Shown in pieces: positions 1 through 6,322 of a stretch of 21,997 bases of DNA. The first letter of the stretch is position 1. Every line of letters starts with the position of its first letter. The translations under genes and the position numbers were made by a program. The stretch lies in NCBI GenBank assembly GCA_030706015.1, contig JAUZPI010000071.1, positions 1-21,997 on the forward strand, given 5' to 3'. The notes under the pieces were generated by a model. The model worked only from the letters and a program-made list of their open reading frames with translations, searched no databases and was not told where the DNA came from. Origin of the DNA: Bacillota bacterium (GTDB taxonomy: Bacteria > Bacillota > Clostridia > Clostridiales > Clostridiaceae).

Positions 1-27
1 CCTGAGCCAGGATCAAACTCTCAATTT
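1..27 (-). rRNA. rrs: 16S rRNA, 5' end only (partial)
   Basis: Read on the minus strand, the first bases give GAGAGTTTGATCCTGGCTCA, the near-universal 5' end of bacterial 16S rRNA (the 27F primer region). The gene runs off the left edge, so only about the first 27 nt are present. The mature 5' end was placed near base 27 by analogy with the AAATTGA start of the E. coli molecule. Confidence 0.95.
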
Positions 28-153
28 AAAAGTTTAATCTGTACTCAATTAAGTTATCACTTAATTTATTCTCATAAAGAATTGCTGACTTTTCATGATA
101 TCTGTTTAATTTTCAAAGACCAATTATTTTCGCTGTCATCTCACAGCTTTTAT
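28..153 (-). promoter_or_regulatory. rrn leader with boxA-like element
   Basis: This is the transcribed leader between the rrn promoter and mature 16S. On the minus strand it contains GGTCTTTGAAAATTAAACAG (about 102-121). This element is typical of clostridial 16S leaders and resembles the boxA antitermination site. No ORF here has a credible start. Confidence 0.6.
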
Positions 154-182
154 ATTGTATCAAACAGTCTTTATTATGTCAA
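154..182 (-). promoter_or_regulatory. rrn operon promoter
   Basis: On the minus strand a consensus -35 TTGACA (182-177) is followed after 17 bases by -10 TACAAT (159-154), about 130 nt before the 16S 5' end. The A/T-rich tract just upstream (183-215) could act as an UP element. A weaker pair, TTTGAT and TAAAAT with 16-base spacing, lies just upstream of it. Confidence 0.8.
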
Positions 183-501
183 CAAAATTTTATCTTTTTT
201 TGTTTTTCATCAAACTGTTCTACAACATTCTACATCACTGCTGTTTTTTCGCAGCGACATGTAATATAATATCACACAAAAACTTATACTCACTATTTTA
301 ATATCTTAATATTGGAGTCCTCCTCGCTTATTCATTATTTAACACTGATTTTCTATAATTTTTATATAAAGATACTCCAGGACAAGTTTTCTTATATACT
401 TCATATGAAATTCAATATTTATCTATACAATTATACCAATGCACTTGCGATATAGCTAATATAAAACCTGATTATATACCTCTAGTTCTAATAGAAAACT
501 A
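183..501. other. A/T-rich gap upstream of the rrn promoter
   Basis: About 320 bases with no convincing gene. An SD-like GAGGAGG lies on the minus strand near 316-325 but has no ORF of useful length behind it. A plus-strand open frame of 60 codons at 82-264 runs through the rrn promoter and leader and has no ribosome binding site, so it is not annotated. Confidence 0.5.
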
Positions 502-546
502 AAAAAGCTGCACCCACTTAAAACAAAGTTAAGATGCAGCTTTTTA
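502..546 (-). terminator. Intrinsic terminator after the 79-residue gene
   Basis: Arms AAAAAGCTGCA and TGCAGCTTTTT enclose an inner CTTAA/TTAAG helix. On the minus strand it ends in a run of six T. It lies about 30 bases past the stop of the 577-816 gene and separates that gene from the rrn promoter. The A-run on the other arm means it may work in both directions. Confidence 0.75.
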
Positions 547-576
547 ATTTGTAATTCTTTAAATACATAAATTATT

Positions 577-816
577 TTAATTAAGGCCGTATCTTTCCAT
601 GTATTCGTCTAGTGAAATTTTAGGCAACTCAGAAGCAATCATACCGCCTATCTTAAATATTTCATCTTCTGTTTTACAATTCATTATAATATCCACAGAC
701 TTTAATGGTCTTTCTTCTGCAGGCCTTCTAACTAAATAAGAAAAATAATTAGTATATACAAAAAATCTATTATATCTTTTCTCACTGCCGTTAAATCTAA
801 TTTTACTTATTTGCAT
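577..816 (-). CDS. Small protein of unknown function (79 aa)
   Basis: I do not recognise a family. The protein is basic and aromatic in its first half (several Arg, Tyr and Phe, no hydrophobic segment) and acidic at the end (ISLDEYMERYGLN), so it is probably cytoplasmic. The residues around 40-65 (DIIMNCKTEDEIFKIGGMIA) look like a short alpha/beta unit. The reading frame is supported by an upstream AGAGGGGAG Shine-Dalgarno sequence, somewhat far (about 11 nt) from the ATG, and by the terminator just after the stop. It lies alone between the rrn promoter region and the binding-protein gene. A Fur-box-like sequence sits about 60 bases upstream. Confidence 0.6.
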   Translation of the reverse strand: MQISKIRFNGSEKRYNRFFVYTNYFSYLVRRPAEERPLKSVDIIMNCKTEDEIFKIGGMIASELPKISLDEYMERYGLN

Positions 817-871
817 AATGCGAATAACTCCCCTCTAATACACACTATATAAATCGAAATCCATTCCTAAC

Positions 872-886
872 TGATAACGATTCTCT
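872..886. promoter_or_regulatory. Possible Fur-like operator
   Basis: TGATAACGATTCTCT resembles the 7-1-7 Fur consensus TGATAAT-N-ATTATCA, matching 11 of 14 half-site positions. It lies about 56 bases upstream of the 79-residue gene's start. A match of this quality can arise by chance in A/T-rich DNA. Confidence 0.25.
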
Positions 887-1008
887 TTTATTTTAATGTA
901 TTTTATCATCTGCTTTCAAGATAATAACTTATGCTATTATGGGAAGTTATTGACACACTTATTCATTTCAATACGAACTACCTTAATGTATTCTACTAAA
1001 TAGTAAAC

Positions 1009-1052
1009 AGGCACTACCCTCAAGTATAATTATTACCTAAAAATTAGTGCCT
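1009..1052 (-). terminator. Possible terminator or inverted repeat after the binding-protein gene
   Basis: AGGCACTA (1009-1016) and TAGTGCCT (1045-1052) form a perfect 8-bp stem with a 28-base loop, 35 bases past the stop of the 1087-2226 gene. On the minus strand the bases after the stem (GTTTACTATTT) make only a weak U-tract, so the terminator role is uncertain. Confidence 0.35.
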
Positions 1053-1086
1053 CAATTATATTATTATGTTCTAAAGCTCGATCCGT

Positions 1087-2226
1087 TTATGGATTAACTT
1101 TTCTTACAAACTTTTGTTTTTGATCTTCTATTTTAACTACAACAGCGCTCATAACAGCATCTCTGTTCTTGTCATATTTGATTCTTCCAGCCACCCCTAC
1201 ATAGTCTGTATCTTGTAATGCCTTTTGAATCTTATCTCCATCAGTACTTCCAGCCTTTTGAATAGCATTCATCATAATTTTTGCTGCATTATATGCCATA
1301 CCTGAAATAGCATCTGGAACTTCTTTGTATTTTGCTTCGTAAGCTTTTCTATAAGCTACAACTTCTGGAGAAGTATCATCTGCAGAGAAGAAGTTACTGA
1401 AATAACTTCCATTAACAGCATCTCCAGCTATCTTAAATAGATCAGGAGAATCCCAACCATCTCCGCCTATTAAGGTAGCCTTTATTCCTAACGCTCTTGC
1501 TTGTTTAGCAATTACTCCTACCGTGTTATAGTAGTCAGGAAGTAATATAACATCAGGGTTAAGTCCCTTTATCTTAGTTAGTTGAGCATTAAAATCCTGC
1601 TCCCCAACATTATACGTTTCTGATGCTATTACCTTTCCACCAAGCTTCTCGAAATTTTCTTTAAAGTATTGAGATAAACCCTTACAGTAATCATTACCAA
1701 CATCGTAAAGCATAGCAGCTGTCTTAGCATGCAAATCTTCTGTTGCTACCTTTGCTAAGGTTGTCCCTTGAAATGTATCATTAAAGGAAGCTCTAAATAC
1801 ATACTCCCCTCCATCAACTGTAACCTTAGGGTTAGTTCCAAGCCCAACCATAGGTATCTTGTTTTGAGTTGCTATTGGTCCCATACTTATATCACACTTA
1901 CTTGAATAACTACCAACTATGCCCACAACCTTCTCTTCATCAATAAGTTTCTGAGTCACGTTTGCCGCATTTGGTGGTTTATTTTCATCATCTTCAAATA
2001 CGAACGTAACCTTTTTACCGTTAATACCGCCTTTATCATTCACTTCACTTGCTGCCATTTGTATTGCATTCTTGCATGATTGCCCCATTGCGGATACGTC
2101 ACCTGTAAGTGGAAGAACAGCACCTATTTTTATTTCACTTGAATTAGAAGCACTATTTCCACAACCAGCTAGAGTCATAGACGCTACCATAGTAGTAACG
2201 GCTAAAGCTAAAACCTTTTTCATCAT
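1087..2226 (-). CDS. Branched-chain amino-acid-type ABC transporter substrate-binding lipoprotein
   Basis: Extracellular periplasmic-binding-protein type 1 lipoprotein of the LivJ/LivK family (379 aa, usual length). Residues 1-22 are a lipoprotein signal: lysines, a hydrophobic stretch, then the lipobox LAGC with Cys22 as the lipid anchor. A Ser/Asn linker follows, then the family's first strand (EIKIGAVLPLTGDVSAMG, about residues 31-48), GGINGKKV, and the segment GIVGSYSSKCDISMGPIA that forms part of the ligand pocket. It probably binds Leu/Ile/Val or a related amino acid outside the membrane. The SD AGGGGG lies 7 nt before the first of two tandem ATGs. No livHMGF permease or ATPase genes are nearby, so it must use a transporter encoded elsewhere or act as a sensor. 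Substrate specificity cannot be read from the sequence. Confidence 0.92.
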   Translation of the reverse strand: MMKKVLALAVTTMVASMTLAGCGNSASNSSEIKIGAVLPLTGDVSAMGQSCKNAIQMAASEVNDKGGINGKKVTFVFEDDENKPPNAANVTQKLIDEEKVVGIVGSYSSKCDISMGPIATQNKIPMVGLGTNPKVTVDGGEYVFRASFNDTFQGTTLAKVATEDLHAKTAAMLYDVGNDYCKGLSQYFKENFEKLGGKVIASETYNVGEQDFNAQLTKIKGLNPDVILLPDYYNTVGVIAKQARALGIKATLIGGDGWDSPDLFKIAGDAVNGSYFSNFFSADDTSPEVVAYRKAYEAKYKEVPDAISGMAYNAAKIMMNAIQKAGSTDGDKIQKALQDTDYVGVAGRIKYDKNRDAVMSAVVVKIEDQKQKFVRKVNP

Positions 2227-2251
2227 TTCACTTCCCCCTATTTATTTATTA

Positions 2252-2271
2252 AGCAAATATAATCGTTTGCT
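2252..2271. repeat. Inverted repeat in the binding-protein gene 5' UTR
   Basis: AGCAAA and TTTGCT separated by 8 bases, between the promoter and ribosome binding site of the 1087-2226 gene. It could be an operator or a small RNA hairpin; no family is recognised. Confidence 0.35.
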
Positions 2272-2283
2272 ACTTATTTATTT

Positions 2284-2312
2284 ATTTTATTAGAAAATTT
2301 ACAAATACGCAA
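2284..2312 (-). promoter_or_regulatory. Promoter of the binding-protein gene with CodY-like box
   Basis: On the minus strand TTGCGT (2312-2307), 17 bases, then TAAAAT (2289-2284). Bases 2285-2299, overlapping the -10 and spacer, match the CodY consensus AATTTTCWGAAAATT at 11 of 15 positions. CodY control would suit a branched-chain amino acid binding protein, but the match is partial. Confidence 0.5.
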
Positions 2313-2350
2313 CAATTACATTTCATTATTATCAATTTAGTAATGCTAGG

Positions 2351-2379
2351 TTTACAAAGTTTTTTTACTAATGTAAAAT
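2351..2379 (+). promoter_or_regulatory. Promoter of the MFS transporter gene
   Basis: TTTACA (2351-2356), 17-base spacer, TAAAAT (2374-2379), about 40 bases before the MFS start codon. TTTAC and GTAAA form an inverted repeat across the promoter that could serve as an operator. Confidence 0.55.
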
Positions 2380-2417
2380 TTATATTATTCTAATACTACA
2401 TATCAAAGGGGATTCTT

Positions 2418-3725
2418 ATGACAAAACATAAAAAAGGCCTTTATACCATAAACATCCTAGAAAATAAGAATTTTATGCTGCTTTTTTCTGGCAGGTTAAT
2501 TTCCCAACTGGGAGATTGTATATATGGAATGGCTACAGCTTGGTATATACTAAGCGAAACCAAATCCGCCTCTCAAATGGCATTATTTATGTCTTTCGGC
2601 ACAATAGTTTTTGCAATTTCTTCTCCAATAGGTGGAATAATAACAGATAGACTTGATAGAAAATTGCTGCTATGCATAACAGATTTCATTCGTGGAATAA
2701 TGCTTTTTATTTTAAGCATTTTAATGTATCTAAATATAACAAGTATATCTTCTTTATATATAGCTGCAGCCATACTTAGTATATGTTCTTCTGTATTTAC
2801 ACCAGCTTCTTCTGCTATATTACCAACAATAGTAAGCAGGGAACAGCTAATGAAAGCTAATTCTTTAACCTCCATGATTCAAAACTTTTCAAATATATTT
2901 GGAATCATACTGGGTGGGATTCTTTATAGCCTTATTGGTATTAAAGGCGTATTTGTTATAAATGCTATATCATTTATTATTTCCGGCATTATAGAAATAT
3001 TCTTAACTACACCTAAGGCTCCGCATAGCCTACTAGCTTCCAATATCACTTACAAAAACTTAACAAAAGATTTATATGAAGCTTATATTTTTTTGAGAGG
3101 GCATAAGACCATATTATTCTTTATGCTTTTTTCAACAGCCTTTACCATCACTATAACTCCTATATTTGCAATCTACGCTCAGTACTATTTTACTAAAGTA
3201 CTTGCACTAGGACCAAAAGAGCTATCCTATGTAAATGCTAGTGTCACCCTTGGCATACTAATTGGTGCTTTTCTTTTAACAAAGAGATCTAACGGTAGTT
3301 TCCACCGTTTAATAAGTACTGGAATCATGGCTTATGCCTTATTTATATTGGGTCTACACATATCAATATTATTAAATGATAAAGGATTTTTAACACATAA
3401 TATGACTATGTATTTATTTATTATTCTCTATGGGTTCTTTGGCATTTTAAATTCTCTTATCAATATCCCATTCTCCGTTGTTCTTCAAAGCATGGTGCCA
3501 AACCAAGTCCTCGGAAGGATAAATGCTCTTTCTAATACCTTTGCTACAGCCGCATCCCCAATAGGTATGATAGTTGGCGGTTTTTTAGCTGACAGATTGC
3601 AAATGTCATATATATTTCTTATGTTAGTTTTTATAATGTTGCTACTGGCTTTATTCTTTAATTTTCAAAAGGATATTAAGCAGCTAAACATTGTTGAGCT
3701 TGAGCCTTCAAATAAAGAAGTTTAA
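2418..3725 (+). CDS. MFS transporter, macrolide-efflux/EntS-like family
   Basis: Major facilitator superfamily exporter of 435 aa with about 12 predicted membrane segments. The family signature is the loop 2-3 motif GGIITDRLDRKLLL (about residues 76-90), and the second half has a similar GGFLADRL. The opening NILENKNFMLLFSGRLISQLGDCIY resembles the MefA-like drug-efflux branch, which exports macrolides or other hydrophobic compounds using the proton gradient. The actual substrate cannot be inferred. The start ATG follows AAAGGGG at a normal distance, and a recognisable promoter lies just upstream. It is divergent from the binding-protein gene and is followed by an acetyltransferase gene 106 bases downstream, a pairing that would suit a resistance role but proves nothing. 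No clear terminator follows. Confidence 0.88.
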   Translation: MTKHKKGLYTINILENKNFMLLFSGRLISQLGDCIYGMATAWYILSETKSASQMALFMSFGTIVFAISSPIGGIITDRLDRKLLLCITDFIRGIMLFILSILMYLNITSISSLYIAAAILSICSSVFTPASSAILPTIVSREQLMKANSLTSMIQNFSNIFGIILGGILYSLIGIKGVFVINAISFIISGIIEIFLTTPKAPHSLLASNITYKNLTKDLYEAYIFLRGHKTILFFMLFSTAFTITITPIFAIYAQYYFTKVLALGPKELSYVNASVTLGILIGAFLLTKRSNGSFHRLISTGIMAYALFILGLHISILLNDKGFLTHNMTMYLFIILYGFFGILNSLINIPFSVVLQSMVPNQVLGRINALSNTFATAASPIGMIVGGFLADRLQMSYIFLMLVFIMLLLALFFNFQKDIKQLNIVELEPSNKEV

Positions 3726-3831
3726 AGATTACCAGGTTATTTTAACTTTCAATATCAGTTGTAGTTGGTTAAATAATTATGCTATTATTTGATTATAGTT
3801 AGTTTTACATTGGTTTTAGGAGGAGTAGGAA

Positions 3832-4332
3832 GTGAAGTACATTATAGATGAAATGAAGCCAGAGGACTGGAAACAGGTTGCAGCAATTTACTTAGAAGGT
3901 ATAGAGGGCGGTAATGCTACATTTGAAACTGAGGTTCCTTCTTGGGAAAAATGGGATAACGGACATTTTCAATGCTGCCGTTTAGTAGCTAGAAAAGACT
4001 CTAATGTCTTAGGATGGATTGCTTTAAGCCCTACTTCCACAAGAAAATGCTTTTCTGGAGTAGCTGAGGTAAGTATATATATTGGTTCAGCATATACTGG
4101 ACAAGGCATAGGAAAATCTCTATTAACCAAGCTAATTGAGATATCGGAAAATAACGGATTTTGGTCACTTCAGTCCGTGATAATGAAAGAAAATATAACT
4201 AGTATAAATCTACACGAAGGCCGTGGATTTAGAAATCTTGGAATAAAAGAAAAGATAGCGCAAATGGATAACGGCACTTGGCGTGATGTAGTATTAATGG
4301 AGAGAAGAAGTAAACTTATAGGAATCGATTAA
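3832..4332 (+). CDS. GNAT N-acetyltransferase, phosphinothricin acetyltransferase (Pat/MnaT)-like
   Basis: Acetyl-CoA-dependent N-acetyltransferase of 166 aa, the usual length for the Pat/YncA branch. Family features are the N-terminal pattern AIYLEGIEGGNATFETEVPSW (about 18-38), the segment GWIALSP (about 60-66), the acetyl-CoA pyrophosphate loop TGQGIGKSLL (about 88-97), and the C-terminal INLHEGRGFRNLG stretch. Relatives acetylate phosphinothricin, methionine sulfone or other free amino acid analogues; the substrate here is unknown. The start is a GTG six bases after a perfect AGGAGGAG. A terminator hairpin follows the stop. It is a cytoplasmic enzyme lying between the MFS exporter and the DUF2971 gene. 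Confidence 0.9.
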   Translation: MKYIIDEMKPEDWKQVAAIYLEGIEGGNATFETEVPSWEKWDNGHFQCCRLVARKDSNVLGWIALSPTSTRKCFSGVAEVSIYIGSAYTGQGIGKSLLTKLIEISENNGFWSLQSVIMKENITSINLHEGRGFRNLGIKEKIAQMDNGTWRDVVLMERRSKLIGID

Positions 4333-4334
4333 CA

Positions 4335-4379
4335 TTGCAGCTGTTTCAATTATTTATTAAAGCAGCTGCAAATATTTTT
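4335..4379 (+). terminator. Intrinsic terminator after the GNAT gene
   Basis: TTGCAGCTG and CAGCTGCAA form a 9-bp stem just past the stop codon, followed by AATATTTTTGTG. Confidence 0.6.
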
Positions 4380-4399
4380 GTGTAATGTGGAAACACTGA

Positions 4400-4410
4400 A
4401 TATATACTAA
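4400..4410 (+). promoter_or_regulatory. Promoter element shared with the gene at 5360
   Basis: ATATATACTAA ends exactly 30 bases before the ATG of the DUF2971 gene. The same 11-mer lies at exactly the same distance before the 5360 gene. It contains a -10-like TATACT/TATATA; a possible -35 TTGTGT lies 17 bases before TATATA. Confidence 0.45.
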
Positions 4411-4439
4411 TACACATTGCTACAGAATGGAGTGTTATC

Positions 4440-5243
4440 ATGTTCGGTAACCTTACAGATGCCAACAAATACTTGTATCACTATACAACATCTCATATTG
4501 TCCTAAACCACATACTTCCATCCGGGAAAGCACGCCTTAGTCCTCTTTCTCTTACTAATGACCCACGCGAATCCAAGGATTGGTATTTCAGTTTATCTTC
4601 TAATTATGATAATGAATCAGTAGATGATTATTTTTGCCAACTACAAATGGAGGCAAATAATCTAATAAAAAAGAACTGCAAAGTTCTTTGCTTAACAAGA
4701 GATAATCCTAATATATATGAATATAAATGCAATCAATTTGGAAGAGGGTATGCACACCCTAGAATGTGGGCTCAGTATGCTGACAATCATACAGGTGTTT
4801 GTATTATGTTTCATCGGGAAAACTTAGTTTCTACTATCAAGCAAGAGCTGGGCACCTTGGGCATGCTATATCATGGAGAAGTACAATATGAAAATCAACC
4901 AAACCATGAATCAGAAGCATTCTCCTTAGATTATAGTGATATACAGAAGCATGGACTTCAAAAAGTTCTCAAACGTTACATTACAAAGTATAATAATACC
5001 TTCTTTTTTAAGAAGGCCATGGATTGGCAAAATGAATGGGAGTATAGATTTATTCTCATAGACAACGATATTAAATCAAAATATTTTTCAATAAAGGATT
5101 CAATAAGAGGTCTAATATTAGGTGTAGATTTCCCTAAGGATTATGAACTGGATATATCAGCTTTTTCAAAACGCTATAATGTACCTATAGTTCGTATCTT
5201 ATGGAGAAATGGTCATCCTCAAATAATACCATTACACACTTAA
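4440..5243 (+). CDS. DUF2971 domain protein
   Basis: Cytoplasmic protein of 267 aa spanning a complete DUF2971 domain. Visible conserved blocks are LYHYTTSHIVLNHIL (about 12-26), the RLSPLSLTNDPRE block (32-44), CLTRD (84-88), MWAQYADNHTGVCIMF (109-124), and the late KKAMDWQNEWEYRF (191-204). No biochemical activity is established for the family as far as I know. The early Tyr-His-x-Thr near a loop and the late conserved Glu recall ADP-ribosyltransferase-fold families such as DarT and KptA, so a nucleotide or NAD-dependent role is a hypothesis. Relatives are often found in defence and accessory regions. No partner antitoxin is evident next to it. ATG start with GGAG upstream. Confidence 0.85.
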   Translation: MFGNLTDANKYLYHYTTSHIVLNHILPSGKARLSPLSLTNDPRESKDWYFSLSSNYDNESVDDYFCQLQMEANNLIKKNCKVLCLTRDNPNIYEYKCNQFGRGYAHPRMWAQYADNHTGVCIMFHRENLVSTIKQELGTLGMLYHGEVQYENQPNHESEAFSLDYSDIQKHGLQKVLKRYITKYNNTFFFKKAMDWQNEWEYRFILIDNDIKSKYFSIKDSIRGLILGVDFPKDYELDISAFSKRYNVPIVRILWRNGHPQIIPLHT

Positions 5244-5319
5244 AAAATAGCAGCTCAATCCAACAAATAATATTTCATTCTTACTCATCATAATATTGAA
5301 TAATGGTCAATAATAATAG

Positions 5320-5330
5320 ATATATACTAA
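5320..5330 (+). promoter_or_regulatory. Promoter element shared with the gene at 4440
   Basis: Second copy of ATATATACTAA, again ending 30 bases before the start codon and followed by the same ATGGAG Shine-Dalgarno placement. Confidence 0.45.
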
Positions 5331-5359
5331 ACCATTGGATATTGTGATGGAGGAATATT

Positions 5360-5821
5360 ATGAGATATAATTCTGTTTGGTATGAAAACACAATAGATAC
5401 CATAGATAAAAGATGTCAATTTATAAATAAAAAAAATCAGAGTAAATATAAAATAAATACTCTTAAACAAATTATAATAAACGTAGATGATTTCTCTTGT
5501 GACTGCAGTATGTGTGACAAATTCAAAAAGAATATTTTAGGTATAATCTCTTGCTTAGATGATATGGAGAACAACTCAAAACATAGCAAACATTTTTATC
5601 TAAGTGAGTTAAATAGAATGAGTAATCACCTATCTTACTTTCACCGAATTTCCATTGTTGGTGGAAGTATGACCACAAGGCTTTCTGCCGCCATGTGTTT
5701 AGGTACTAGCTTCGGAATAACAGTTGCTTTAATTACAGGGGGTTCTCATTGGGAAGTTGATATATTTTTAGGTATGCTTTTATCATTATTTGCTATGATG
5801 TTTTATGACAAATTTTCTTAG
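5360..5821 (+). CDS. Unknown membrane protein with CxCxxC motif (153 aa)
   Basis: No family recognised. The first 100 residues are hydrophilic and Lys/Asn rich, with a Cys cluster CDCSMC at about residues 48-53 and a further Cys at about 66, which could bind a metal or form disulfides. The C-terminal part has two hydrophobic stretches (about 109-128 and 132-150), so it is probably a two-segment membrane protein with a soluble N-terminal domain. The SD GGAGG is well placed before the ATG. It lies 116 bases after the DUF2971 gene and 114 bases before the SdpI-family gene, all on the plus strand. Its promoter region matches that of the DUF2971 gene, hinting at shared control. Confidence 0.65.
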   Translation: MRYNSVWYENTIDTIDKRCQFINKKNQSKYKINTLKQIIINVDDFSCDCSMCDKFKKNILGIISCLDDMENNSKHSKHFYLSELNRMSNHLSYFHRISIVGGSMTTRLSAAMCLGTSFGITVALITGGSHWEVDIFLGMLLSLFAMMFYDKFS

Positions 5822-5832
5822 TTCCTAATTCA

Positions 5833-5860
5833 TTGCTTTTTTTACTCCATATAGTATAAT
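5833..5860 (+). promoter_or_regulatory. Promoter of the SdpI-family gene
   Basis: TTGCTT (5833-5838), 16-base spacer, perfect TATAAT (5855-5860), about 75 bases before the next start codon. Confidence 0.6.
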
Positions 5861-5935
5861 TAAAGCAAAAGAGGTTTTAATTCTTTTATTTAAACGATTT
5901 CTTAAAACTGGTTAACAAATAGGAGTAGTGATATT

Positions 5936-6292
5936 ATGGATTTGTTTTTTAACTCCCTTACAGGGCTAGTATTAATCGGCATAGGGCTATTTGGAGTACG
6001 TTCCGATCCTAGAAATATGAACAGCAGGCTTTGTTATAAGTCTAGAAGTGCTATGAGAAATAAGGATACTTGGTTAGAAGCAAATAGGTATAGTTCCTTG
6101 ATAATGATAATGGGTGGAATCGCTGCCATTATAATTGGGATTATTGCTTACTTAGTACCAGGTATACCTGCAAATATAAAAGGCCAAGTATGCACTGTAC
6201 TAGCAATCATTACATTTATATCAACCTTCCCATTAACAGAATTACATTTAAAAAAAGTATTTAATGATCGTGGAAAGAGAAGAAGTGCCTAG
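5936..6292 (+). CDS. SdpI-family membrane protein
   Basis: Small membrane protein of 118 aa with three hydrophobic stretches (about 2-20, 55-78 and 84-101). The segment between the first two, with GYR/CYKSRSAMRNKDTWLEANRY character (about 33-52), matches the conserved Arg-Ser-Met-x-N-x-x-x-W-x-x-A-N-R-Y pattern of the SdpI/YhfL family. In B. subtilis, SdpI confers immunity to the SdpC cannibalism toxin; short family members without a toxin partner are common and mostly uncharacterised. No SdpC homologue is visible here. The SD AGGAG is well placed, and the gene has its own promoter and a terminator that overlaps its stop codon. Confidence 0.75.
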   Translation: MDLFFNSLTGLVLIGIGLFGVRSDPRNMNSRLCYKSRSAMRNKDTWLEANRYSSLIMIMGGIAAIIIGIIAYLVPGIPANIKGQVCTVLAIITFISTFPLTELHLKKVFNDRGKRRSA

Positions 6293-6313
6293 GTATAACC
6301 TAGACACTTTTTT
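6283..6313 (+). terminator. Terminator overlapping the SdpI-family stop codon
   Basis: AAGTG-c-CTAGGT pairs with ACCTAG-a-CACTT (one mismatch, 3-base loop) and is followed by six T on the plus strand. The TAG stop at 6290-6292 is inside the stem. It faces the end of the mutS2-like gene 10 bases away and may help terminate that transcript too. Confidence 0.75.
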
Positions 6314-6322
6314 ATCTTGAAT

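Noticed and set aside
82..264. 60-codon plus-strand ORF in the rrn leader
   Set aside because: It lies across the rrn promoter and leader on the opposite strand, has no ribosome binding site and has a low-complexity Phe/Ser/Leu-rich product.
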